Origin: Lactarius indigo
Lineage: Eukaryota > Basidiomycota > Agaricomycetes > Russulales > Russulaceae
DNA: 64,000 nucleotides
Assembly (NCBI GenBank): GCA_025766275.1
Contig: JAFKAC010000028.1
Location: 124,001 to 188,000, forward strand
Direction: 5' to 3'
Made by a program: the position numbers and the translations under genes. The notes below the pieces were generated by a model. That model searched no databases. It was not told where the DNA came from and was given only the letters and a program-made list of their open reading frames with translations. Below are positions 24,501 to 35,664 of this stretch, in pieces; position 1 is the first letter of the stretch, and each line of letters begins with the position of its first letter.

Positions 24501-25236
24501 GAAGACGCGGAGGTCCAAGCTTATGCTGTGGTAAATACGCGGAGGTATACCAGATAAGTCGAGAGTCGAGTGAAGTTGATAACTATCCGAGACGAAGGCG
24601 AAGGAAAAGGAAAAGGAAGACAAGTGACGATTCAAGAAGACCAAGATGGCGTATCTTGGTCTTCACTAGACAGATTAAATACAAGTTTAGCAGGCTTTCA
24701 AGCGCTGCTATGAGTCATCGTAAGTAAGCGTCCAACGTATCGCATAAGTAACTCAAACCCTAGTACTACTAGTACTAGTATTCGTGGCGTCCATCCTCAG
24801 TCAGCTATCAGTACCGTATCTCCTATCGTGCTACTGTATCACCGCGCGTCGTAGATAAGTCCGTCACTAATATACCTTACAGCCGTAGTGACAACCGGTA
24901 CAGTAAGGGTCTTCAGTCCGATACAATGGTGCGAGAGTCGAAACGTGACAGATGGGGTGGTAGGCTTTGGGTGTGAGGTAGTTGTCTTTTCCTGGCTTGG
25001 GGATAACGACCACGATGGCCTTCCTCCAGAACGCCGGGTGGTGTCCAAGCTGTAGACATGCATTGAAAATGGCTAGTGTGTAATCGGTAATGTTGTCCCA
25101 GCAGAGTTTGAGGATAGTCCAGGAGACGCCACTTTCCCCTGGGGCAGAGGAGCCAGAACACGAGGCCAAGAGGGGGTCAACCTCTTTAGCGACAATGGGA
25201 GCGAGTGGTCTTGTCAGGAGAGGCGGAGGGTCATCT
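21571..25236 (-). pseudogene. LINE ORF2: RT, RNase H, CCHC end and poly(A) tail
   Basis: 3' half of a LINE, read leftwards. From the right: the RT start (SGVSW, PKPGKDNY..PKAYHPI near 25,000), the solo LTR at 24,388-24,950, then RT palm blocks (LLFDIKGFFDHV, GTPQGSPVLP, MYVDDGIIFAHG), an RNase H-like domain (about 22,560-22,900), and a C-terminal zinc region CPCGFPDKSYYHLVYDC (about 22,130). A run of 18 or so T at 21,571-21,588 is the poly(A) tail seen from the plus strand and marks the 3' end. An in-frame TGA near 22,550 (after WASSHKK) breaks the frame. The 5' part was separated by gypsy C at 25,237 and must lie beyond the right edge. Confidence 0.88.
24388..24950 (-). repeat. Solo LTR (element A/D/E family) in LINE RT
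   Basis: 563 bp, TGTAACGC to AACGTGACA, flanked by GATGG (24,383-24,387; 24,951-24,955). The adjacent LINE frame rejoins cleanly (AYHPI then SLIECL). It contains the family hairpin and a GAAGACGCGGAGGTCCAAGC direct repeat near 24,470 and 24,500 that explains its greater length. Confidence 0.92.
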
Positions 25237-25522
25237 TGTTATGATCCGACGCTTCGGACCTAAGTCACAGTATGTCTCCACCCTGCCTTCCCCCTTCTGT
25301 ACTATACCTTGTTACCAAAGGAGCTACTGTTACTAGTGGCACTGTTTCTTTGATCCGAGCTTCTGTTTACTCCGTTTAGTCTCTTTGATATTGTGTGGAC
25401 TTGTGTTCATGTTGTTTGGAACCCTGTCCTATATAAACCTGTACCATAGACCGTAGGAAGCCAGACTTGGCTTCGTTTGCAATCTAGCAACCTTGCCTCC
25501 GTACTTTGGTGTGACCTCGCCT
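25237..25522 (+). repeat. 5' LTR of element C, left half
   Basis: Begins TGTTATGATCC and contains a TATATAAA box near 25,430. It is cut by gypsy B; the other half is 56,835-57,127. The final CGCCT is the target duplication of B. Joined, the LTR is about 579 bp, TGTTA...TAACA. Confidence 0.85.
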
Positions 25523-25864
25523 TGTCACGGTACCAGCGGACCGTTCCGTGACGAAGTCGGGTTCGATGACTTGTGTGTTACACAAGTAGAAGATGCTAAC
25601 TTGGAGCACTCAGGGAGCACGCAAGTGAGAGGGAAATACTGGATTCAAACGAAGAGTAGACAAAGTACATGCTACTCTATGGCTATGTCTTTATACTCAT
25701 ACAGACTAGGGGTTTTCGGGACTATTTTCTTGGTATTTACGAACTACTGATGAGCTGGCAAGAGAGACATCATACGTGGCACAAACAGCTGGCAAAACAT
25801 ACATCCGCTGGCAATCGATTCGACGTGGCAGAGTCCGTGACCGTGATGTCACGGGGGCATGACA
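25523..25864 (-). repeat. 3' LTR of element B
   Basis: 342 bp, TGTCACGG to ATGACA; outer flank CGCCT at 25,518-25,522. Confidence 0.95.
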
Positions 25865-25875
25865 TAGCCCCCTTT

Positions 25876-27981
25876 CTAGGTGCGATCGTCCCGATCCTTG
25901 TTGTCGAGTGCACGCGAGAAGTCGTAGTCATGACGGAAGATGAAATGAGTCGGGCAGTTGTACGGTGTACCTCGTCGCTGTGCGCGAAGTCGAGCGGTGA
26001 TTTGCGTAGCTCGTTCGCGGTCTACTGCGCGCCCGAGCATGGCGAGCCACGCACAATAAGTGCGAGCGTGGGCATGCGTCGTAGTGACGTGGCAGACTCG
26101 TTGAGTCGCACACTTGGCGTGAGGTTGACGACATTCGAACGTGAGGTATTGCTCGCTATCGCAGTAATTGCACGCCGGCAAGCCTCGCCTGTCGTGACGT
26201 GACGCCCGTCGGTCTTCGTCGGCTACCTGGCTAGCGGGGGACTCCTCTCCGTGAAGGGTTGGGTACTGAGTGTGGCGTGTTATCTGTGCGGTCTGAGCGT
26301 AAGTGCGAAGGGGTTGGCGCAGTGGAACGGGTAGTGCGATTTCCGATCCAATAATCGGTACGCGGTGATGGTCGAGACGCCGGTCGGTGTTATTCATACG
26401 TATGGTGGCGAATGGTAAAAGGGTAGGGAGAGGATCTGACAGATAAGGTCTCAAACGTGAAGCTGCACGCGCGTTAGCCAGACGTTGATCGATTTCGTCC
26501 GCTTTGGTACTCCACTCGCTCCACGCTCACTCAGTTTCCTTCATGCACGAAACGAGTTGGTCGCGTCTGGTAAGGGATGCGCGGAGGCGGTGTATGTCTG
26601 CGGTGACTCCTGGATCGGCGAGAAAATACATGGCCTGATCGACCTCACGTCGCGCGGGATGGTCCGCGCGAAACAAGTCTCTAGTGTCTGGCGAATCAGA
26701 AGGGAGATCTGGGCCGTTGCGAGGTTTGGCGAATAGTGGGCCGTAGTAAATGGGCTGATTGCGCCCCTCGGTGGCAATGATCACTGGTCGGTCACGCTGG
26801 TCGATCAGAAACTGAACAAACGGAGCTCATCCCCTTGTTCCGTTAGCAAGCGGTATCTCCATAAGATAGTCGTTTGTGGGGAGCGTCATGGTCCAGTGTC
26901 GGTCCGGTCGCTCGATCCTGTCAAGAAGCGACCGAGGTTGATCCGTTCCCTGTGGGTTACTGGGCCGCGGGGGCAGTGGGTGCTGCGGCGATGTCGGCGT
27001 TGGGTTAGTGATACGCAGAGCTAGAGTTGGTTGCGCAGGAGATGGCAGCGTCAGACGAGGTACCTCAGGTGCCGGTGTTAGAGGCGACTGGGGTCCTTCC
27101 CAAAGTCCCGCTTCTTCTTCTTCCTGAGCGATTTGTTCTAGAGCCTCTCTGAGTAGTCGCTGTCGTCGGTTAGTGCGAGCCTGTGAGTGCCGTCGGTGTA
27201 ACCCTTGTGGGGTGATGTAGGTGCTGAGACCCCACATATCTTCTCGTGAACGCGGAGAATTTTGCCGAGCGTCGTACGTGGGTCCGACATTAGCCCAACG
27301 TTCGACTTCGCGATTGATCTGTGCGCGCAGCCATTGTGGGGTATCGTCGTCGGAGATCCATGGGTACTGTGGTGGAAGGCGAGGGGGAGCGTTGTCCATG
27401 AGTGAGATGGAGTTGATCGTCGTGTCGTGCGAGGTTTTATATTCGTGGATAAGGTCTGGGGCTCGTAAGTTAGATTCTGGTTCCCAGCTATCATGCGCCG
27501 CAGTGTATCCTTTCCATCGTACTAGATATTGCGGCGTCCTTCAATGACCGAAGGTGCGATAATCGAGAAGTCGCTCTACTTCCCATTCTTGCTCTCCGTC
27601 TATAAGGTCCGGTGGAGGGTTGCTTTCTTTGGCACCGTTAATCTCGCTAGTTTTGTAGGGCGTGAGTAATCCCGCATGGAAGGTGTTGTGAATGTGCCAA
27701 GTCGACGGTAGTTGTAGGGCATAGGCGATGTCTGAGATACACTGAGTAATGAGAAAGGGTCCGTACCGACGAGGCGCCAGTTTCGTTGTTGGATGAGTTG
27801 TTTTTAGATTCGTGGCGTCTAGCCAGACCTTATCGCCGATGCGATAGGGCTGATACGCCGTATCTTTTACCCATCTCAACTGGGTCGTCCTCATGGCATC
27901 TTTTGCCTGTCGACGAACTTCCTGGAGTTCCGTGAGTCTGTCGGTCGCTCTAGGCGATGGAGTGGTGTTCAATGTGGGTTG
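25876..27981 (-). pseudogene. Element B pol 3' part: integrase end, chromodomain, Cys/His-rich extension
   Basis: Reading leftwards from the 24-kb element: the integrase tail (RIGDKVWLDATNLK, KLAPRRYGPFLI), then GEQEWEVERLLDYR, a TGA at about 27,543, and the chromodomain (QYLVRWKGY, DSWEPESNL). The same frame then continues for about 510 codons with TGA codons near 26,827 and 26,525. Its last part (about 26,080-26,200) is rich in Cys and His: CNYCDSEQYLTFEC, RQPHAKC, then two more Cys. Such a zinc-binding C-terminal extension after the chromodomain is not part of the standard gypsy layout. Elements A and B both have long extensions, but only B shows the Cys/His cluster. Confidence 0.8.
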
Positions 27982-28070
27982 CACATAATGACGCAAATAA
28001 TTAACGATACATTCGTAAAACCCCATGTGCAAATGACCCTAATACATCGGTGAAACCCATGTGGGCCTAC
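27982..28070 (+). repeat. Left terminal inverted repeat of the 24-kb element
   Basis: CACATA then ATGACGCAAAT (27,988-27,998), CCCATGTGCAA (28,022-28,032), CCCATGTGGGCC (28,056-28,067). The right end has the same blocks at the same depth (within one base). Confidence 0.88.
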
Positions 28071-28079
28071 ATAGTAAAG

Positions 28080-31000
28080 GCAGACGTAAATCACGAATGG
28101 GCCTATTAAATAGAGCTGCCGAATTGTTCGGATGGGGCCAGTGACATCAGCTGGAGATACCTTACCATGATAAAGAGATGGGCCCACTACACAGAAAACA
28201 CTTCACAGGTGCTGCCGATAGTCTCAAATGGGCCCAATGTTATTCCTAAGTGATACTACCGAATTCCTTGAATAGGCCCAGTGCTGCCCCTGAGACACGC
28301 CGCCGACAGTCTCAAATGGGCCCGGTACTATTCCCCTGCAATGCTACCGAATGCCTTGAACGGGCCCATAATGGCTCCTTGGACATGCTGCCGATAGGAT
28401 CAAATGGGCCCAGAATTGATCCTTGGTGAAATTGATAATTGTATCGAATGGGCCCAGTGCCAATCATAAGATATGCTGCCGATGGTCTCAAATGGGCCTG
28501 ATATTATCCTAAGTGACACTACCGATTTCCTTGAATGGGCCCAGCGTTGCTCTTAATAAATGCTGCCGATGGTCTCAAATGGGCCCGGTGTTTTCCTAAG
28601 TGATGCTACCGATTTCCTTGACTGGGCCCAGTGCCAATCATAAGATATGCTGCCGATGGTCTCAAATGGGCCCAGTGTTTTCCTGAGTGACACTACCGAT
28701 TGCTTTGAATAGGCCCGGCGTTCCTCTCGATAAATGCTGCCGATGGCCTCAAATGGGCCTAGCATTGATACTTGGCGAAATTGCCGATTGCATTGAATGG
28801 GCCCAGTGTCAATCATAAGATATGGTACCGATGGTATCAAATGGGCCCAGTGTTTTCCTGAGCGACACTACCGATTGCTTTGAATAGGCCCAGCGTTGGT
28901 CTCAATAAATGCTGTCGATGGCCTCAAATGGGCCCAGAATTGATCCTTGGTGAAATTGACGATTGCATTGAATGGGCCCAGTGTCAATCATAAGATATGC
29001 TGCCGATGGTCTCAAATGGGCCCAGTGTTTTCCTGAGCGACACTACCGATTGCTTTGAAGAGGCCCAGCGTTGGTCTCAATAAATGCTGTCGATGGCCTC
29101 AAATGGGCCCAGAATTGATCCTTGGTGATATTGACGATTGTATTGAATGGGCCCAGTGTCAATCATAAGATATGCTGCCGATGGTCTCAAATGGGCCCGG
29201 TAATTTCCTAAGTGACACTACCGATTGCTTTGAATAGGCCCAGCATTGCTCTTAATAAATGCTGCCGATGGCCTCAAATGGGCCCAGAATTGATCCTTGG
29301 TGATATTGACGATTGCACTGAATGGGCCCAGTGTCAATCATAAGATATGCTGCCGATGGTCTCAAATGGGCCCAGTGTTTTCCTGAGCGACACTACCGAT
29401 TGCTTTGAATAGGCCCAGCATTGGTCTCAATAAATGCTGTCGATGGCCTCAAATGGGCCCAGAATTGATCCTTGGTGAAATTGACGATTGTATTGAATGG
29501 GCCCAGTGTCAATCATAAGATATGCTGCCGATGGTCTCAAATGGGCCCGGTAATTTCCTAAGTGACACTACCGATTGCTTTGAATAGGCCCAGCATTGCT
29601 CTTAATAAATGCTGCCGATGGCCTCAAATGGGCCCAGAATTGATCCTTGGTGAAATTGACGATTGCACTGAATGGGCCCAGTGTCAATCATAAGATATGC
29701 TGCCGATGGTCTCAAATGGGCCCAGTGTTTTCCTGAGCGACACTACCGATTGCTTTGAAGAGGCCCAGCGTTGGTCTCAATAAATGCTGTCGATGGCCTC
29801 AAATGGGCCCAGAATTGATCCTTGGTGATATTGACGATTGTATTGAATGGGCCCAGTGTCAATCATAAGATATGCTGCCGATGGTCTCAAATGGGCCCGG
29901 TAATTTCCTAAGTGACACTACCGATTGCTTTGAATAGGCCCAGCATTGCTCTTAATAAATGCTGCCGATGGCCTCAAATGGGCCCAGAATTGATCCTTGG
30001 TGAAATTGACGATTGCACTGAATGGGCCCAGTGTCAATCATAAGATATGCTGCCGATGGTCTCAAATGGGCCCAGTGTTTTCCTGAGCGACACTACCGAT
30101 TGCTTTGAATAGGCCCAGCGTTGGTCTCAATAAATGCTGTCGATGGTCTCAAATGGGCCCAGTGTTTTCCTGAGTGACACTACCGATTGCTTTGAATAGG
30201 CCCAGCGTTGGTCTCAATAAATGCTGTCGATGGCCTCAAATGGGCCCAGAATTGATCCTTAGTGAAATTGGCGATCGTATTGAATGGGCCCAGTGTCAGT
30301 CATAAGATATGCTGCCGATGGTCTCAAATGGGCCCGGTAATTTCCTAAGTGACACTACCGATTGCTTTGAATAGGCCCAGCATTGCTCTTAATAAATGCT
30401 GCCGATGGCCTCAAATGGGCCCAGAATTGATCCTTGGTGAAATTGACGATTGCATTGAATGGGCCCAGTGTCAATCATAAGATATGCTGCCGATGGTCTC
30501 AAATGGGCCCAGTGTTTTCCTGAGCGACACTACCGATTGCTTTGAAGAGGCCCAGTGTTCCTCTCAATAAATGCTGCCGATGGCCTCAAATGGGCCCAGA
30601 ATTGATCCTTGGTGATATTGACGATTTTATTGAATGGGCCCAGTGTCAATCATAAGATATGCTGCTGATGGTCTCAAATGGGCCTGGTAATTTCCTAAGT
30701 GACACTACCGATTCCCTTGAATGGGCCCAGCGTTGCTCTTAATAAATGCTGCCGATGGTCTCAAATGGGCCCAGCATTGATCCTTGGTGAAATTGCTGAT
30801 TGTATTGAATAGACCCGGTGTCAATCACAAGACATGCTGCCGATGGTCTCAAATGGGCCCAGTGTTGTTCGTCAGTAATACTACCGATTACCTTGAATGG
30901 CCGAGTGTTGCAAATGATTCGTGCTGCCGATGGTACCCCATCGACCCAGTGTCATTCCTGAGTGTCACTACCGATTGCCTTGAATGGGCTCAAAATTGCT

Positions 31001-31260
31001 AGCGAGATATACTGTCAACAGGCTTAGATGGGCCCAGCATTGCTTGTGAGACATGCTGCCGATGGGCTCAAATGGGCCCAGCATTGCCCCTTGATGACAT
31101 CCCTGATCAACTCAATGTTGCTCATGACAAGTTATGAGGGAAAGCACCGATGGTCTTGAATGGACCCCATGTTGTTTACGAGGGATGCTACCGACAGGCC
31201 TAGCATCACTGACAAACCATATTAGGCCCATTTGAGACCATCGGCAGCATTTCTTAAGAG
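28080..31260 (+). repeat. Left subterminal array, ~44-bp monomers, 175-bp higher-order unit
   Basis: Monomers of about 44 bp, each with a TGCCGATGG-like word, then TCTCAAA or TTTGAAT, then TGGGCCCAG. Four diverged monomers form a 175-bp higher-order unit: the phrase AAGATATGCTGCCGATGG recurs with TGC at 28,998, 29,173, 29,348, 29,523, 29,698, 29,873 and 30,048, then at 30,310 (one and a half units) and 30,485. The edges are more diverged than the centre. No coding potential. Confidence 0.95.
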
Positions 31261-31704
31261 CAACTCTGGGCCAATTCAATCTAATCGGTAGTATATCACT
31301 TCGGAACAAGACTGCTGACTATGTTGGCTGGGCCCAGGCATGTTCCTGTGATGCGCAGCCAACAACCTTCAATAGGCCCAGCCACCCATGGTCAGTCCTG
31401 AAATGTGTTGCTGATAGCTTTGAATGGGCTAAGAATCCTTTTAAGGGCCACCATAGATTGCCTTTAATGGCCTGAGCCCTTCCCTCCAGAGTGCTGCCGA
31501 TGGTCCTGAATGGGCCCAGAATTCTATGGGAAGCACTGGCATATTTGCCTTGACATGTACCGCCTGAATGATCCCAGTGATACTCATTGTTGTCCATCGG
31601 CAGCCTATCATTCCCTGCGTTCTTGGCCGGCAAGCTATTCTGAGCGCACTCATATGTTTTCCGATCAGAAGCTTTAACATTTGGACTATATAACACTCGA
31701 TATA
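31261..31704. other. Decayed array edge, no gene
   Basis: Degenerate copies of the GGGCCCA and GCTGCCGATGG words continue from the array at wider spacing up to the 3' end of the first gene. Confidence 0.6.
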
Positions 31705-33056
31705 CTACACGAGGTTCTGCACCTCAGTATTGTCCAACTCCTCGATTATTTCATCTATTACCTCACTCATTTCTTTCTCCTGCTGATAGATATTCCATAC
31801 CTGGGCATGGATTCGACGATTCCTTGACCCTTCAGCACGTAAGATGGCGGCCCTGGTGCTGAGATCAAACTCTTCTTGCTGTTGTAAAGCAGAATAGATG
31901 GTCAGTGTTGCAAAAATCGGTAGCGGAATATCCAGCGTACCAGTACCTGCTCGGGAGGATGCTGTACTTGCACATGAAGCACCTCCACACTTTCATCACC
32001 ATGACCTACCGGCACCTGTGAGTTGGAGGGAGATAGGTCATTCCCACCGAAAGTTCTGACTGTATACGGTGAGCAAGGTATGCTTCATAATCAGTCAAAC
32101 TGGTACTCACTGTGTGCTACCGAATGGATTCCAACGCGCTCTCCAGCCTCGGTAGGCAGGGCCAAGTCTGCCCTAATGTCTTCATTCGGCATCCCATCCT
32201 GTCGCAATGGTGCACGGGTTGTCCCCTGAGCACGGGCCCCAGGCGAGACTGGCGAGTCCATCCCAAAGTCGTCTTGAGCCATTGGCGAGGGTGGCCCATC
32301 CATACCAAAACTGTCCAGATCTTCGACCTCATGGTCTGTATATGCAGAGTAAGACATATTTTATAATCAGTCAAAATGGTACTCACTGTGTGCTGCCGAC
32401 GAGATTCCTACACTCTCTCCAACCTCGGCAGGTAGGGCCAAGTCCATCTGGTACTCACCACACGCTGCCGAAGGGTTTCCTACACACTCTCTAACCTCGG
32501 CAGGTAGGGCCAAGTCCATCCCAAAGTCGTCTTGAGCTGTTGGTGAGGGTGGCCCATCCATACCAAAACTGCCCCCATCTCCCACCTCCTGAGGAGCCTC
32601 TGAGTTGGTGACGTCATGACCTTTTGGCATCTCAGAGGCACTGGAAGGTGGGGCATGCTTGCCCCATTCCCAAACTGTACATGCAGAGTTAGGGGTGAAT
32701 GGAAATCAGTGAAAACGACACTTACCACGTGCTGCCTTGAGGCTGCCGATGGACCGAGTTGGCAGAGTAGGTGGAGGCGAATCCATCCCAAAGTCAGCTG
32801 GAACTGTAGGGGATGGAGATCCACCCATTCCAAAGTCGTCCTGAGCTACTGGGGATGGAGACCTGCCCATTCCAAAGTCATCCTGAGCTACCGGAGATGG
32901 CGATCCATCCATCCCAAAGCTGTGTTTACTTTCTGGGGATGACTCCCCACCCATGCCATAATCGTCTTGACCTTCGGCAGATAGAAGCGAATCTTCAATG
33001 ATCCTGAGCTGTTGAGTGCTGACCAATATCGAAAGGGGAGAGCGAGATTGAGACAT
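31705..33056 (-). CDS. Repeat protein with DDFGMD-PPSP units, unknown function
   Basis: First gene inside the left array. It starts MSQSRSPLS at 33,056 and ends EVQNLV at the stop 31,705-31,707, in several exons. The body is a series of units such as QDDFGMGGSPSPT and SFGMDGPPSPTAQDDFGMD, alternating with LALPAEVGE-type units; the last exon is helical and charged (QEEFDLSTRAAILRAEGSRN). At least two introns begin with the same sequence (GTGAGTACCA-TTTGACTGATTAT), so exon-plus-intron blocks were duplicated. No catalytic motif is seen. The acidic-aromatic FGMD units could be a binding surface, but that is a guess. Exon limits in the middle are approximate. Confidence 0.65.
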
Positions 33057-33297
33057 GAAAGTAGAATTTTCTGAGTGGAAATGGTCTGCATGGAGTGGTC
33101 TGATGATGTAGCGATAAGTCGAATGAGTCGGCAATATCTCGATTACTTATTATGCAAAGAAGAATCCATGTTCTGCTGAGTCAGGTTGTGAATGGATATT
33201 TCGGCAGCTCGGCAGCGGCACCACCCGTCACTAGCACAACCTCAACCGACGTGGCAATTGACACCGCTGAACACATTCTTTTTTTTACTTCAACACC

Positions 33298-35137
33298 ATG
33301 ACATCTCTTCTTTCCGTCGCATCAGTGATCGAAGCTGCCGTTGCTGCTTATGTCTCAGTCCGAGACATAACTGACAGGGCAGAATGGAAATGCCACCTTG
33401 AGAAGGAGAAGGTAAGTCCTTGTTTAGGTTTCCATTTGATCTCATCCCCATTTGAGTTAGGCCAAGGCAACAAAAGTTTTTCGGCAGGTCAAGAAGGACA
33501 ATTCGGGGGAGGCGCCAGCACTGCATCCCACACTAGCGGCGCTCTACATCGTATTAGACGCTGATGGTGATCTTTCAGAGATCACCAGGACAAACCCCAG
33601 CCTTAAGAGGCATAAGTATTACCAACCTGGGGCCAAGTTCCCCCAGGACATCTCGGACTTGTTGCCGAGCGAGGGTCGCTGGTGGGAAACCCTTGGTGAG
33701 TCATTACAAACTGTCTCATTTGTTTTCTCAATGTCTCCCCACAGTTGCCAAGTCTCGAAATGTGGGACCACCACCAAAGACGGTCCCACATCACCTGCCG
33801 AGGGTGAAGCTCATCCTGCCGGATCCACCTGCCGACTATGCGGCAATGCAGGTGGATGGGTCGCAGAAGGTGAGTAATTATATCTCTATTCCGCTGATCA
33901 TTCTGACTTCCTCCAACAGTTGCTAAGGGCCACCCGCAACCGAAGGCAGCGCGAAAAGGCTGCCGAAGCTGCTGCCGTGGCCGATTCAAGGAAGCGTAAG
34001 CGGCCTTCGCCTTCAGGCGACAAGGCCAAGAAGCGCCATGTGGGGCCCTCGCGGCAGCAACGTATGCCCGCGCTCAATGACAAGGACGAGTTTGAGAGTG
34101 AGGAAGACGACAGCAAGAGCGACAGCTCCAGTGACAATGGCTATGAAGAAGAGGATGAGATCGAGGAGGAAGACGAGATCGAGGAGGACGATGAGGAGGA
34201 CGAGGAGGACGAGATCGACAACGACGACAACGACGAAGACGACGACGGCAAGGGTGAAGAGGGTGAGGGAGAAAACGAGGATGAGGGGTATAAGTTCGAG
34301 GTGCGTATTCGTTATCTTTTCATTATTCGCAGCTAAAGGAAATGTAAATAGTGCTCTCGATGCGCCCGTGCAGGGGTCGACTGCCAGACAAGGCCGACAG
34401 GGCCTTGCATTCGCTGCAAGGAGAAGAAGCAGCAATGCAGTCTGATGCCCATCAACGCGAAGACAGGCAAGGCAGATCGGCGGACGCTGACGGCCAAGCA
34501 GGTCTTCAAGTTCCGCCTCGAGCAGCTCAAGGGGAAGCAGCCGAGGCGCGGGGTCAGGGTGGGTTCAAACTCGGTAGCGTTGGCCTCGAGGATGGTTGGG
34601 AGGATGAAGCTGGACAGCGGGTCATCTCATGGCCATTCTCGCTCGGCAGCTTCAGTTTCACCATCTGCAGCTGAGTCACCTGTCCCACCCTCTGCGGAGC
34701 TGTTCCCTGCTGTTGACGCAGCTGCCGAGCCCTCTGTCCCTACTCCCGCTTCCATTCCCATTATCTCTGCCACCGCCGCCCCTTCCACTGTTGCCGCCGT
34801 TCCTCCTACCACTGCCGCCGCCATTCCCCCTGCCGCCACCACTCCCATTCCCCCTACCCCTGCCGCCGACTCTCCTGTTCCCATCGACGACCACTCCCCT
34901 TCCATAGCCCCCGCTCTCCGTCGGCACGTGTCATCGAAGAGGAAGAAACTCGTGCCGTATGTCTTGGTGCCGAACCCACCACCCTCGGTCTCCTCCTCGC
35001 GAAAGCAAAGCTCTGCCGCCCAGGAGTCGCAAGCGCCATCTCCCAGCAGCGGCAGCATGGAGGCCTTGGAAAGAAGGGTAGCTGCAATTGAAGAATGGAT
35101 ACGTGCGCAAGATGAGAACTGGAAGGGCGGATTGTAA
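33298..35137 (+). CDS. Acidic protein with a short Cys cluster, possibly DNA-binding
   Basis: Five exons (33,298-33,411; 33,461-33,695; 33,745-33,869; 33,920-34,304; 34,374-35,137) sum to 1,623 nt, giving 540 aa without a stop. Residues about 120-160 are basic (RKRKRPSPSGDKAKKR, a likely nuclear signal). A stretch of about 80 almost purely Asp/Glu/Asn follows, then VDCQTRPTGPCIRCKEKKQQC (Cys spacing C-x7-C-x2-C-x6-C), then KQVFKFRLEQLKGK, a Pro/Ala/Ser-rich linker and a terminal coiled coil (MEALERRVAAIEEWIRAQ). The Cys cluster recalls half of a fungal Zn2Cys6 domain but has only four Cys. Plausible nuclear DNA- or chromatin-binding factor of the element. It is divergent from its left neighbour, so the intergene 33,057-33,297 may hold a shared promoter. 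Confidence 0.75.
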
Positions 35138-35660
35138 GGCCTTTTTCATTTTCGGCATCTTTTTTGTCCTGTTCACTATTTCTCTCTGCCTCGGTATCTC
35201 TTTACATACTTGTCTCAAATCTAGCTAGTTCACTGCCCTACTGTACCATTTCTGTATCAAATTCAATCTCCATTTGCTGTCTTGTTTCGCCCTGCGTGAT
35301 TGTGAGTTGGTCGTAATGTTTCAGCAGCTGTTCAGAGCTGGTCAAATAACTCACAAGCGGTCTGATTTTATCGCTTAGAGTCGGCGGAGGATTCCTCAGC
35401 GTTTGAGAATGTCTACCTCCCCAAATATTTTCAGATCTCCGAAATCTTATTTACCAAGGCAGCAAAAATGTTGGCTTGAGCTGCCGCAACACTAGATCAT
35501 TGTCAAGGCATTTAATGGCGCTGAAAATTTGCACAACACGTGTATAGATAGATATTTACGTTACACTCTGAGAGACGCTTGGTACGAGTGAGAATTCAGA
35601 AAAGGGATGTGAGGGAGATACTAATCATCTGCAGCGGTGCATGCCCCTTGCTCCTCCTCC
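35138..35660. other. Spacer between convergent genes
   Basis: About 520 bp containing the 3' ends of two convergent genes and a few CTGCCG words; nothing else recognised. Confidence 0.5.
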
Positions 35661-35664
35661 TTCT

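Noticed and set aside
34013..34435. Hydrophobic Leu/Val-rich ORF on the minus strand
   Set aside because: Antisense of the Asp/Glu codons of the acidic protein.
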